A DNA stretch of 64,000 nucleotides, taken from NCBI GenBank assembly GCA_964036295.1, contig OZ038462.1, forward strand, positions 32,570,355-32,634,354, read 5' to 3'. The position numbers and the translations under genes are program-made. This document shows, piece by piece, positions 1 through 21,700 of the stretch. This DNA is from Plumapathes pennacea. Taxonomy: Eukaryota; Cnidaria; Anthozoa; Antipatharia; Myriopathidae. How positions within the stretch are numbered: position 1 is the stretch's first letter; the number at the start of each line of letters is the position of its first letter. The notes under the pieces were generated by a model. It was not told the origin of the DNA and made no database searches. It worked only from the letters and a program-made list of their open reading frames with translations.

Positions 1-235
1 TCAAGCATTTTTAGTCTGAAATAGGGTATCGATTTTGCCTTTTTGGTCTGAAATAGGGTATACATTTTGGAGTCAGGTCTGAAATAGGGTATACGTTTTT
101 AGAGTCAGGTCTGAAATAGGGTATAGAAAACCAGGTATTTTGGTCTGAAATAGGGTAAGGGTTTTCAGGACCGGGCGGCACACCCCCACCCAAAATTATA
201 ATGAGTGCCGCCCCCCCCCCCCCCCCCCCCCCCCC
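1..235 (-). repeat. AGGGTAT-array element, truncated by window start
   Basis: At least five copies of a GAAATAGGGTAT-type unit, 30-40 bp apart, run into a GCCGCC/poly-C end (about 209-236). The inner boundary has the same 'gcggcacacccccac' sequence that bounds the related elements at 13716-14080 and 60567-60993. The left end lies outside the window. This is one terminus of a multi-copy element, and the open frames here are repeat translations, not genes. Confidence 0.75.
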
Positions 236-236
236 C

Positions 237-1818
237 GGGCAATGAGGCAAGGAAAAACACGTTTGACTTTTACAGTACTACAGCGCACTAACCAATCAGC
301 AGTGCGAGAACAGGCCATCGCCACTTGCTTTCTTGCGTAAGAAATTATCGCAACCAGGTTTTGCTTTTGATTTTTGTTCTTGATTGGTTACGAATGTTGC
401 TAAACGTGTTAGGGCCAATCGGAAAGCGTACCAAACGTAGCAAAACTACACGCGTTTACTTTCGAAGGTTGCGCGGGGGATATGTCCTGTTTCAGGCACC
501 CATTTTTCCCTAACACCGCCTCGTACTTTTATTAAACAGACGCCTCCAAGACCCCTGTATTTTAATGTACAAAGTTAAGCATAAATTGTGCCCTAAGAAC
601 ATAAAAAAATGTAAATTATTTAAGGTCCACAGCTCCCCGTATAATTTAAAGCAATCGGATTTCTCATTCACCAGGTTTTAACACCGTTGTTACGGAAGAG
701 ATTTTGATTAAATATTAGTTGATTAATAATTACGATCTGATACGATTAATATTCATAATTTTAAGGACGTGGTTTAATATTCTACTTTTTAAATTGATTC
801 TTTTAGTGTGTGAACGGTCCACGGTCGGAACAATGCTTTAGCATTATGGGCATATCTATAAATCCCATCGGCCAAATCTTACCTGGCCTGACTAATTGAG
901 TTTTGACCTGATCGACCAATGCAAGCCTGGACCGAATTTAATTAAGTGTACTGGCCTTTGTTGTAGTGTACAATTCTTTTGTTATCAATCGTCCGCTTAT
1001 GCAACTAAGTATTGTTCAAAGGTCTCATCGTTCAAACAAAGTGCGCTGTCTTTAATCCCCTTAATTAAGTTGTTTACGACAAAGTTGTACTCTCACTTTG
1101 AGGCCGGAGTTTAGTTTAAAGCTCCAAAACCCTTACGTAATGTTATCTGGTCAATTTTGTTGACTACGCAACTTTAGTTGTCAAGGACTTTTTATATCTC
1201 TTACAACTTAAGACTTTAGTATTTTTATACCAAATGGTACTGCGCTCGTCAGACTTTAAGTAGGGCACTATGAAAGTTTGAGTTAGCTGACGGAGCGCGT
1301 CTCTTTACATTTACTTTTCAGTCACTATGTAGTGACGTACTACTTGTCTCCTCATTGGTTTTTAATTTTGATGGACAGCTAATTAAGCTAGAGTTAGCGT
1401 CCGTACTTAAGGGCGCGCACACCTAGTTTTACGAGAGAGAAAGAAAAAAAGGAGAGAGAGAAAGAACTTTGAGATATAGCAAGTAAAGTTGGTTATCGCT
1501 CCAATTAAACTGATTTTAAAAGAGGCCTCCGTTTCTGATCCTCTGGGTACCTCTTAAGCAAGCCACAACGAGCTTTTCCCCCCTTTACACCGTTACATAC
1601 GGTAAATATTCTCTGAAGTATACGGGCCCAAAGTTATGGAGCAAGCTCTCTAACAAAGAGAGATCATCTGGTACACTCAAAACCTTTAAATCAAGTATTT
1701 GTAAACGTGATCTTAGTAAATTAATGAATAATATGGCTGCCTTCTTTGTAATAGCTAATCGTAGTCTATTTCAAACAAAGTTATTGATTGAATGATTGAC
1801 TGATTGACTTACTTTACT
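237..1818. other. Intergenic, no gene recognised
   Basis: AT-rich sequence with several A/T runs and a purine-rich GAGA stretch near 1433-1465. No coding signature or structural RNA was recognised. The 3' part probably contains the 3' UTR of the minus-strand GPCR, whose stop codon is at 1819-1821; I did not assign a polyadenylation site. Confidence 0.5.
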
Positions 1819-12669
<10,851 letters not shown>

Positions 12670-13715
12670 GCCAGCTACTACAAGAAACGGCTCAAGTTCG
12701 TCTGAATTAAAACTCGCAATTTTTAGCTATAAGGCTATCGAATTCCCCTCACGTCATAAGACCAACTTTACAAGACGGCTATAATAGGATGTTTTGCATA
12801 ATACGAATAAGTTGCGAATGTCATTATTTATTTATAAGATTTCATTTCGTGTGCAAACTGTTATGCTCAAGGACTTATTACTGGTTTGAACTGGTTATCA
12901 CATGCGGATTTGATCACGAGTTGCATTCCGGTAAGCTTTACTCCGATATGGGTGCGATAGGGAACGAATCAGTTCACTTTTATTCAGATGAAGGCTTGTT
13001 TGTTTTCCTTCTCGTCTCTTAGTGAAGCCAGCACCTGCTAACCTCTAATTGCTGAAACCCGATTGGCTGGTTTGAGACTGAGGGCGCCTTTCAGGTCTCA
13101 ACTCTTGCTGGACTGGCAGTTTTTGGTTGTGGGGCGGAGTCTATGTGTATGTGTGGGGGGAAAGGGGGGGGGGGGGGGGGGGGGCGTGGGGGGTGGTATA
13201 AACTGCAATATCAGCGCGCTGCAGTTCCGTGAAGTAATATGATCATCCATTCGGCAGTGAAATACTTTACAAGCCATACCATTTGTACAAACATGTTTCG
13301 TCTTCTGAAATGCCATACGCTTAGATTTGCATAGGTTTTCATTACACCGTCACGTCTCCAGACATTCGTCCTTGCTAGACTTGCCAGTTCAGGGGTTTTT
13401 CCTCAGAGAACCAACTTCTTTGGTTCAGTGCATGGTGACTGTCTTCGAATGGTACAGCACTCACTCCCTTACACCTTGCAACGTCTGTTTTTAAAGCTTT
13501 CGTACGCGTATCGACAGTCGGTTATAAGAGTGTGTCAGGGATTTCAGCTATCAGACAACAAGAACGTTTATGAACAAATTGAACCTTAAACACACTTACA
13601 TGATTTATCTGTGTGGCTGATTCTGGAGCCATTTGAGCCAGTTTCCCCCAGTAAGAAAAACGGCGTTTTTTCGGACAAATATGGCTCAAATGACCCCAGA
13701 ACCATCCCGAGGGGG
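12670..13715. other. Intergenic, upstream of the GPCR
   Basis: Contains the 5' flank and presumably the promoter of the minus-strand GPCR. A G-tract at 13157-13184 and short ORFs without recognisable domains are the only features. No TATA box or transcription start could be assigned. Confidence 0.5.
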
Positions 13716-14080
13716 CTTAAATTATTATGGGTGTGCGGCTGCGTCCCTGCAAGTTTGCTAACCCTGTTCCAGACAAAATGGTGAAAATAAATACCCTGTT
13801 CCAGACTAAAGGCAATAGAAATATACTCTCATCCAGGCTATTGTTTCTGATGCATTACTTTGACTCGACTATAAATCATCAAGGATTCTGTTAGGAAAAA
13901 ATATCAACCCTGTTCCAGAGCCAGACTAAACGAAAAATATACCGTCCCAGAAAAGAAAAAAGTGGTTTGTATACCCTGTTCCAGAGTCGGAAAGGCGAAA
14001 AGTATACCCTGTTGAGCGGCACATCCTCGTATAGCCCATATATAGGATCCCCCTCCCCCTCCCCCCCCCTCCCATCCCCT
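13716..14080 (-). repeat. Element with CCCTGTTCCAGA arrays and terminal inverted repeats
   Basis: The unit CCCTGTTCCAGA (reverse complement of TCTGGAACAGGG) recurs five or six times. The outer ends are 'attatgggtgtgcggctg' on the left and 'gagcggcacatcctcgtatag', then CCCATATATAGG, on the right. The same ends appear in opposite orientation at 60567-60993. No coding capacity; probably a non-autonomous DNA transposon. Confidence 0.8.
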
Positions 14081-14274
14081 CCCCCACGGGTCTTTTAACC
14101 TCCATTAAATTGCGCCCGCGAACTCGAGTGACAAGTTGATCATACCCTTATTTGGGCCTCGGACCCACAAATCAACCAATCAAAACTTTCAATGCAACGT
14201 TGCTCATTGCGTGTTGCGTAACGCAGCGTCCATGTGCGTATTCATGTCGTCTTGTTGTTTATATCTGGTCAAAG

Positions 14275-15054
14275 ATGAAGCTTCTTATTTTCTTGTTGGT
14301 GCAGGCGTCTGTTTGGATGTTCTGTCTGGGTGTAGCCAGGGAGAAGATCGATGAGTATTTGGATGTGTGTTTGGACGCAAAAAACCACAAGGATAAACCA
14401 GGTCCCGAGAGTGAGTCGTTCGAAAACGAGTTTCACTGCTCTCCGTGGAAGGATCATGCCTGCTGTAAAACAAACATCACGAAGAAAATCAAAGAAAGTG
14501 GAACTTTAGAGCTGTATAACATGCACTGGGATCAGTGCAACGCAACCATGTCTCCCAAATGCAGGCGCTTCTTCGAGATGGACACGTGCTTTTACGAGTG
14601 CTCGCCGAATTTTCGTCCCTGGTTCACCGTAGACCCGAATTCCAAGAAAACCCGCAAACAGCGTATTCGTGATGTACCTTTGTGTGGCAGCGTGTGTGAC
14701 GAATGGTTCGAGGCGTGTAAGGAAGACTTAACCTGTTCCGACAACTGGGGAAACTATAAAACATGGAACTTCACAGCGAAAACTTGCAAGCTGGAGTGCA
14801 AGACCTTCAAACAGTACTTCGAGAACCCGACGAAGTTCTGTTCCAAGATCTTCAATTACTCCTTCAAGTACGCAGATGGAAAACCGGGCGAAGATTGTAT
14901 GGTTTTCTGGCCAAACGGAACCAGCGGAAACATCAATGCAAAGGTTGCGCGCAAGTTTGCCGAGAAAAAACTGACCACATCAGCAAGTGCTACTACGTTC
15001 ACAGCGGGTATTTTCTCGTTATTTCTAGCAGTTTTGGCTTCTTTTATGAACTAA
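14275..15054 (+). CDS. Folate-receptor-like, Cys-rich, GPI-anchored protein (intronless)
   Basis: A single uninterrupted frame of 259 residues. The start at 14275 gives an N-terminal signal peptide (MKLLIFLLVQ...LGVA); an upstream in-frame ATG at 14152 would bury it. Folate receptor family landmarks: DHACC, the Cys-rich core with MDTCFYECSPNFRPW (matching QDTCLYECSPN of vertebrate receptors, keeping the pocket Asp), VPLCGSVCDEW, then DNWGNYKTWNF, where vertebrate receptors have several pocket Trp. The last 25 residues form a hydrophobic tail after a small-residue stretch, as in GPI-anchor signals. By family it binds a folate- or riboflavin-like vitamin outside the cell; the substrate is inferred. 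Lack of introns among intron-rich neighbours suggests an old retrocopy. Confidence 0.93.
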   Translation: MKLLIFLLVQASVWMFCLGVAREKIDEYLDVCLDAKNHKDKPGPESESFENEFHCSPWKDHACCKTNITKKIKESGTLELYNMHWDQCNATMSPKCRRFFEMDTCFYECSPNFRPWFTVDPNSKKTRKQRIRDVPLCGSVCDEWFEACKEDLTCSDNWGNYKTWNFTAKTCKLECKTFKQYFENPTKFCSKIFNYSFKYADGKPGEDCMVFWPNGTSGNINAKVARKFAEKKLTTSASATTFTAGIFSLFLAVLASFMN

Positions 15055-15774
15055 GAACACAGTATCAAAAGCACGTGCAAATTTTGCACCGTCAATCTTC
15101 GCTATGTAAATTTATTGTTTTCAATCAACCATGAATTCCTGCTGTTGACATTTACGGAGCTGCGGAATCTGCGGGACAAGCGGAGCCTACCAGACACCGA
15201 GATTCAAGCCCAAATGTCGCCCCCAGAATATTTTAGTGTAAAAGAAACGAAAACATCAGTCATTTTTGGTAAATTCAGCTAGCTCCGCAGGTTCCGCGCG
15301 GTCTTCTGTTTCGCAGATTTATAGTGGCACCCGACGTTTCTCATTTCTCCAGTTTTCTAGCCAAGCAACTGGCACCGAATTCTTTGTTTCTTCTATTGTT
15401 AGAATATGCAGAGCAGCTTTTATTCATAAATTTTTGTAATCCCATCTGACTACAATATCTGTTTTAATTCAAATGCTTTCAGGGTGAATGCCTAATTTCA
15501 GAGTAAGAAAACGCCCCCAAACCAATAAGAAACCAATCAGCAATGAGCTCTATAATTACAAACACGACTCAAAAGATCAACTATTGTTCTACAATTGCTT
15601 AACTCAGCCAACCAAAAGGCAAACATTATAGTCGCACTGGTGAAGAACTGGTTTTTTTCTTCTTCAGAGATTTGTGTCTGTAGTCACCCGAATGTTGTTA
15701 CTACAACTTGTGACTGGTGTTTGAATCTTAACCTAGAGCCAGTTAGCTGACAAGATAGAAATTGTGTGCAATAA
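15055..15774. other. 3' flank of the folate-receptor-like gene, no further gene
   Basis: AT-rich, without domain-bearing frames. It presumably includes the 3' UTR of the folate-receptor-like gene. Confidence 0.5.
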
Positions 15775-15832
15775 CAAGTTGCAAAAGTTGTTGCAAATAA
15801 TGACTTTTTTCAAGTTTAGTGCACCGTCCTTA

Positions 15833-16205
15833 TGCACCAGTCAATTGTAACTCCCATCTCAGGGAATGGTGGGGCAATATGGGGCATTCGTATTTGAAAG
15901 GTGTTTAAGCCCGAAGGGGTGAGGGATTTTCTCTTCATGATTCCCGACCTGCTGCGGAGGTGGGGCTCAAGGTGGGAGATTTGACCAGAAATATGATGCA
16001 GTTCGACCATGCGGTTCGTTTTTGAGAGAAGTTTTCTGTGCAAAGCCTCTTTTGTAAAATTTTGCCAAATTTTTGGCCCCACAATGTGGGGGATTTGTCA
16101 GCACATTATGTCCCATGGGGTGGGGGAAAAGTCAATTATTGCAACAAAGAAAATCCATGTCCCCACCATTCCCTGAGGGGGGGGGTTACAATTGACTGGT
16201 GCATA
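15833..16205. mobile_element. MITE with TGCACCAGTCAATTGTAAC ends, copy 1
   Basis: Terminal inverted repeats TGCACCAGTCAATTGTAAC (left) and GTTACAATTGACTGGTGCA (right) bracket about 370 bp without coding capacity. A close copy lies at 39259-39666. Each side of this copy carries a near-identical block of about 56 bp (15775-15830 and 16206-16260). Confidence 0.9.
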
Positions 16206-16260
16206 ACAAGTTGCAAAAGTTGTTGCAAATGACTTTTTTCAAGTTTAGTGCACTGTCCTA

Positions 16261-18728
16261 TATTTCATTAATTAAAATTACTCAATAAAATTATCATCAA
16301 ATAAGTGATTATCGGACAGTCAATATTTCACTTCCTTCCACCATATTTTACTTTTATTTTTGTTCAAAATTCAAACATGCACCACTATAATGGCAAATTC
16401 AAGTTTTTCTTAGTTATTACAGTTCTTGGTGTGCAAGCAGCTTATTTTTCTATTGGAATGATTGTTTCATCAATCAAAGATATAGGAGAATAGCTTTATA
16501 TATTTTGTTGGTAATTCTGCCAACTGCTGTAAAAGCCTGTTGGGGTAAAATTTAGTCCTCAATCATTGTATTTATTGAATAATCAAGTAATGCATTTTTT
16601 TTAATGAAAAGTGATGAAAAAATAAATATCACTTATCTCAAAATAACAAAACTGCTTCAGCTGACCCAGGAGAAAACTCAGGTAGAAGTGGTGAAATGCA
16701 AGTATTGTGTGAAGACTAAAACTGGTTAAGGATACAATAAATTAGACCACAGATAGTTTTTGCATAGCATATTTTAATACTCCAATAATTAAATGAAGTC
16801 AACTTGGGAATACCCGGGTATGCTCATCTTGGGTAGCATTATGCTTTTACGTGTCTGTCCCAATACCAGTTACACTTGTTAAAAAGAAGTAAAAACCAAA
16901 GACTGTTTGAGTAAAACAATGTGACACCCACAAGAACTGGCCACAACTGAAAATCATGCACAAGATATCAGAGCAAGCCCTTTCTCTGAATTTTAGCTTC
17001 ATGTCACTGTCACAAACTTTTGCAAGCATGCAATCACTTGAACTGGAAGACGATGTATGTTAAAGTGTACATAAGCCCAAAAATGATATCTTCACAATCG
17101 ATTCTACATAAAGTAAATAGTTGACTATTAGATTATTTCTGTGTTTCAACATTGTGCCTATAAGTTATAGAGGTTTATATTTCAAATATGGTAATGACGT
17201 GACGTCAAAGGAGTAATTCAATGTATTTCTTTCTCTTCGTGATTGGAACTGTTTCCAGATTCATACAAAGTATTTGGTAAAATCATTTACACAGAATTCA
17301 AATATAAAATGAACGTTGATAAAATGTCAATTATCTCTGCCAACAAGATTTTGTATAATAAATTGTTCCTTCCTTGGCATCACGTCATTACCATATTCAA
17401 AATATAAACCTTTATAACTCAAAGGTGCAGTGTTAAAGCACAAACTTATTCTAATAGTCAACATATTTCCATCATGTAGATTCAATTGTAAAGAAAATAT
17501 CATTTTTGGGTTTATGTGCACTTTAAGTCATTATTATTTAAAAACACTGAAGCATATGAACCAGGTCACACTAACTATTGTACCCTGCTGCTAAAAGCTC
17601 CCATCCCATACTCTCTGGCATTATTTTGCTTGAACTGTCCATTTTGCTCATACCATCATAATTACACCAAGAAAAGAAATCTCAAAAAATAATGGTTCAC
17701 ACTATCCTTTGATTAAAAATAAATGCTCTGGTAACACTAAACCATATACAAGCTCCAAAGCAACTGCACACCCTACTGCAATTTAGTATCTGAGCATGCA
17801 TGGTCTTTTTTTTTAACCTTTATCTGTAAGGGAAGTGTCATCCTGCAACCCTAAGTATCGGTACTGTCACCATGTATGCTACAGTACATCTATTACTATG
17901 TACAGTTTATGACCCCTCAATGAAGATGTAAATGTCTCTTTATATAACAATAACATAATATCAGAATAAATTACTGGTGAGTAGTAATTTATCTGTTATG
18001 TACAATGGTTCCCTTTTTTGTTTTTTGTTTTTTGTTTTGTTTTTTTTTTGCTGTGTGTCAAGCTGTATCATGCAAAGTAGTGCTCAATTTGGGCACTGCA
18101 CAACACTTCCTATTTTGAAACAAAAGCCCCCCCCCCCCTTTTTTTTATATGTACAGTAGTAAACAGAAGTAAAATGTATGTACAGATGATGTTCAACTGT
18201 ACAAAAAACTTGTTTGTGTCAGTGGATGGCTCCATGCTTTGTTGAGCGGTTCACTGAGTATCAAGGAAAAGCTGATAAATCCAAGATCACAGTTCTCTGC
18301 TGGCAGGTACAAAGGTGTATGTATGTATATATCAAAAACTGTTAGTATAGAGAGATACAAATTGCCCATTCAGTCTCAGTCTCCCAATTCAGGTGGAAAT
18401 GTTACTAAGCACTGAAAGGTGTGGAGTAGAAATAAAGGAGGCTTGAAGTAAAATCTAGTTTACCAAACATCATCAATAATATTACAAACACACTTTACCA
18501 GCACTGTACAAAGGCAAGAGGTTTTTCCCTTTTGAGTCATGACCAAACTTAAATAAAAGAAATCTGCTTTGTTGCTTGCATTGTCAGGAGTAGATGCAAC
18601 TTTGTGGTGTTCAAAAGAACCTCTAATGTGGTCTTTAATTCAGTGAAAAAATAGACAAAAAATAAAATAAATAAAGCCTGTTGTCAGATTATCCCTGGGT
18701 GAGTACAATGGGGGGCCCTGTGAAGGTT
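16261..18728 (-). other. AT-rich region, probable 3' UTR and 3' flank of the Grainyhead-like gene
   Basis: Directly downstream, in gene orientation, of the Grainyhead-like stop codon (18729-18731). AT-rich, no domain-bearing frame. Several minus-strand AATAAA signals are possible (for example near 16570), so a long 3' UTR is plausible but unproven. It contains the inverted repeat at 17058-17523. Confidence 0.4.
17058..17523. repeat. Imperfect inverted repeat (arms about 155 bp)
   Basis: 17058-17212 pairs with the reverse complement of 17358-17523. Shared blocks include CCCAAAAATGATAT, TTGACTATTAGA, GGTTTATATTT and ATATGGTAATGACGTGA. The loop is about 145 bp. Probably a fold-back transposon. 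In a Grainyhead-like 3' UTR it would form a long hairpin. Confidence 0.8.
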
Positions 18729-21700
18729 TCAATACTTCAGTGTCAACTCAAAATGCCCTAGCTGGTTATCGAAGTCCAGATTAATGATAAAATCATCTTC
18801 ATCCACAAACTGCTCAATCATCCGATCATCCATGTTCACAAGGATCCTGAAAGAGAAACCGACACAGAAAATTCTTAATAATATTTACCAACTGTAAACA
18901 TCCACAGATAAGCCACATTTATATGATAAAGTTTTCAAATGGCACACATCCACATAGAATTTACACAGCACATCTGGATTAACATATAATGTACTGGTTT
19001 TACTTAGAATACAATTAAAGCTAAGCCAGACAAAGAGGAAACACATGTTATGCCATACCCCTTCTTGGTTTTCTTGTATACATTCTTTATCATATCTACA
19101 GGCATTCCATATTTTCTTGCCACCTAAAATCAAGAAGACAAGAAACAATGTCATTGTCACACTAAATAAAATGTACAAGTGCTGGTGAAGCTATATTTAC
19201 TCCAAATTGCTTTCAAAATCATGTGATTACCTTATACATACTGCAGAAAACTACAAAATAATAATTATTTTGTAGTAAAGTCCACAGAACTTGAAACAGC
19301 ATACTCTGAAGTTACAATTCTTCACCTCTTGCAACCTTACCACTTCAGAAAGTTCAGATACAGTCAAGGAGTCCAGCATTAAAGCATTGTATACTTTTTC
19401 TTCTTCCTTTTTAACATAGACTGTCACAGCTAGGAAGGAACAATACACACACATCAAGGGAAGCATTTTTATGGTACATCTGGCATTACATAATTATTAT
19501 TGCCTTAAAGTTGACCAGCGTTTTTTTAGGAGCAATGGGAATAATACATGAAGGGTTTGGAACAAGAAGGGCTAACGACTTTTTGGTACTAATAAATTAT
19601 TTCTTTCCTAGCTTTTCTTCAGTATCAAATTCAAGAATGCAGAAAGCAAGAAAAAGTAAGAAAAACATGGACACAGAGATAGTGAGTGACTAGCCTAGTG
19701 TCTTAACACCATCATCCATACAACTAGGGTTTTTTGCTTCCTGACCTGGCCGGCTTGGCACATGAACTTTCTGTGCCTTGGCTCTGGGAATAGACACATC
19801 AAGATCTGCCAGTTCATCCTGAACAAACAAACAATATAATAATATTAGTGCAAATGAGTGGACCAAGACGACTCAACTTGTCATATTACACTACTGTACC
19901 TTAGCAATCACCAGAGCAGACTGGAGGGTTCTCTTGTGCTCTCTCTCCCTGAAAACAGGACAAACATCGTTACTTACAGATGATTTATGTCCAACTGCTG
20001 CCATGCATGTCACTAAAGTGATATACTGCAGTGGAATGAATGAAAGAATGAATAGCTTTATGGATCAGAAATCCTTTAGCACCACCACATCAACAGCAAC
20101 ACAGCAATATTGTCACTGAAATTTTATCACACAATCATCTTTCAACAATGAGGGAGCTGAATCGAGGGTTCAAATTGTGATGTGTTACCTGATTGTAGCA
20201 AGTAAGCTTGAAGTCTGAATGGTTGATTCTTCAAGGTTACTTATGCCCTGCAGATAAACAAGTATGCAATGACTTTATAAGTAAAATAAATATAATAAAA
20301 AAACACAAGATCCACGCTCAAGCATGACAAACTTTAATGTTATAGAGAACAACACTGATGCAAAGTTCTAGTCTCACATACAAAGTGCAAAATTTGCCAT
20401 GCTAGAGCTGATCACAGCACAACAGAAAACAATGTTTTGTTGCATTACTTTGTCTCAATGAGTAAATTCATAACATTTTCCAGATAACAGAATCCTGTAA
20501 ATTAAAGTAGATAATCTACCTACTCACATGTGAACTGCGTACTGTGGGCATAAACAGCACAGGCTTCGGACCAAGTGGAGTGGTTGACAACAAAATGGTG
20601 TATTTGCTTGGGGGATGAAATAATGCATTGGGAGAAATCATGCTGGGGTCTGCAACAAAATATAAACAATGGAATTCTTACATGTAGCAAGGCTGAACAA
20701 AATGTAAACAACAGCAGCAAAGTATAATAAAATTAATATTAGCATTTCTTACGGGAGGTATCCGATCCTGAACTTTGTTTCATCCACTTCTGCATCCTTT
20801 TCTCTGCACTCTTTGACTCATCCTTGTTCTTCCTCTCGGCCCCCTAATGCACATAAAAATACATGTGTCTACATCACATTATTATTTTCTACACATACAG
20901 GTGTACCTGTAATTTTATATATGCACTGTATGTATGTTTGTCTCACTGCAGGTATTTTACAACATCAATCACCTCATGTAAAATCTAATTTCTTTGTTGC
21001 TAAAATTCTAAATAATGCCGACCTTGTCACGGAACACCTTGATCTGACAAAAAGCTCGATGCACAGGCTCGGAATCTGTAGTGAGGTCTTCATAGGTGTC
21101 AATTTGAAGATGAAGTGGAATTCCCTGTCAAAAGCAAGAATATGATCATGAGCATCAAAACACACCAGAAACACACGAAACTGCAACAACAACAACAACA
21201 ACAACAACAACCAGTATGGTTACCTTGACGCCTTTCTGTGAGGAGAAGTCTGTGCTCAAACAGTTGATCCTGATGACTATCTTAGCATTTAGGTGAGGAC
21301 TCCATGTAAAGCCAGCAGCATTATATGCTATCTCATCAACATTCTCTTGTATGTTCTGACAGGACTTGCGATCTGGACGAACAAGTCAAAAACCTTGAAG
21401 TTCAAGCATCAAATTTGTACTAGCACACAGTATCATATTATTCATGCAAAGCAAGACAGAATGTTGAAATCTAATAAAATATAAAAATGTAGTTCCATAT
21501 TATTTTTGCTTGCCAAGCCACGTGATTAGACACACTCACCAATGTCAAAAGCTCTCTGTAGGGGGTTAGGCTGTTGGCTGTGCCAGTACTGCCAGTGATC
21601 AAACTCTGAACGTGGATCCTTTTCGTCACGGAACACAAGGTGTGCTACTGACTGAAACAAACAAAGCACCAAAAATATGGCCCAACTTGTGATAACTTCC

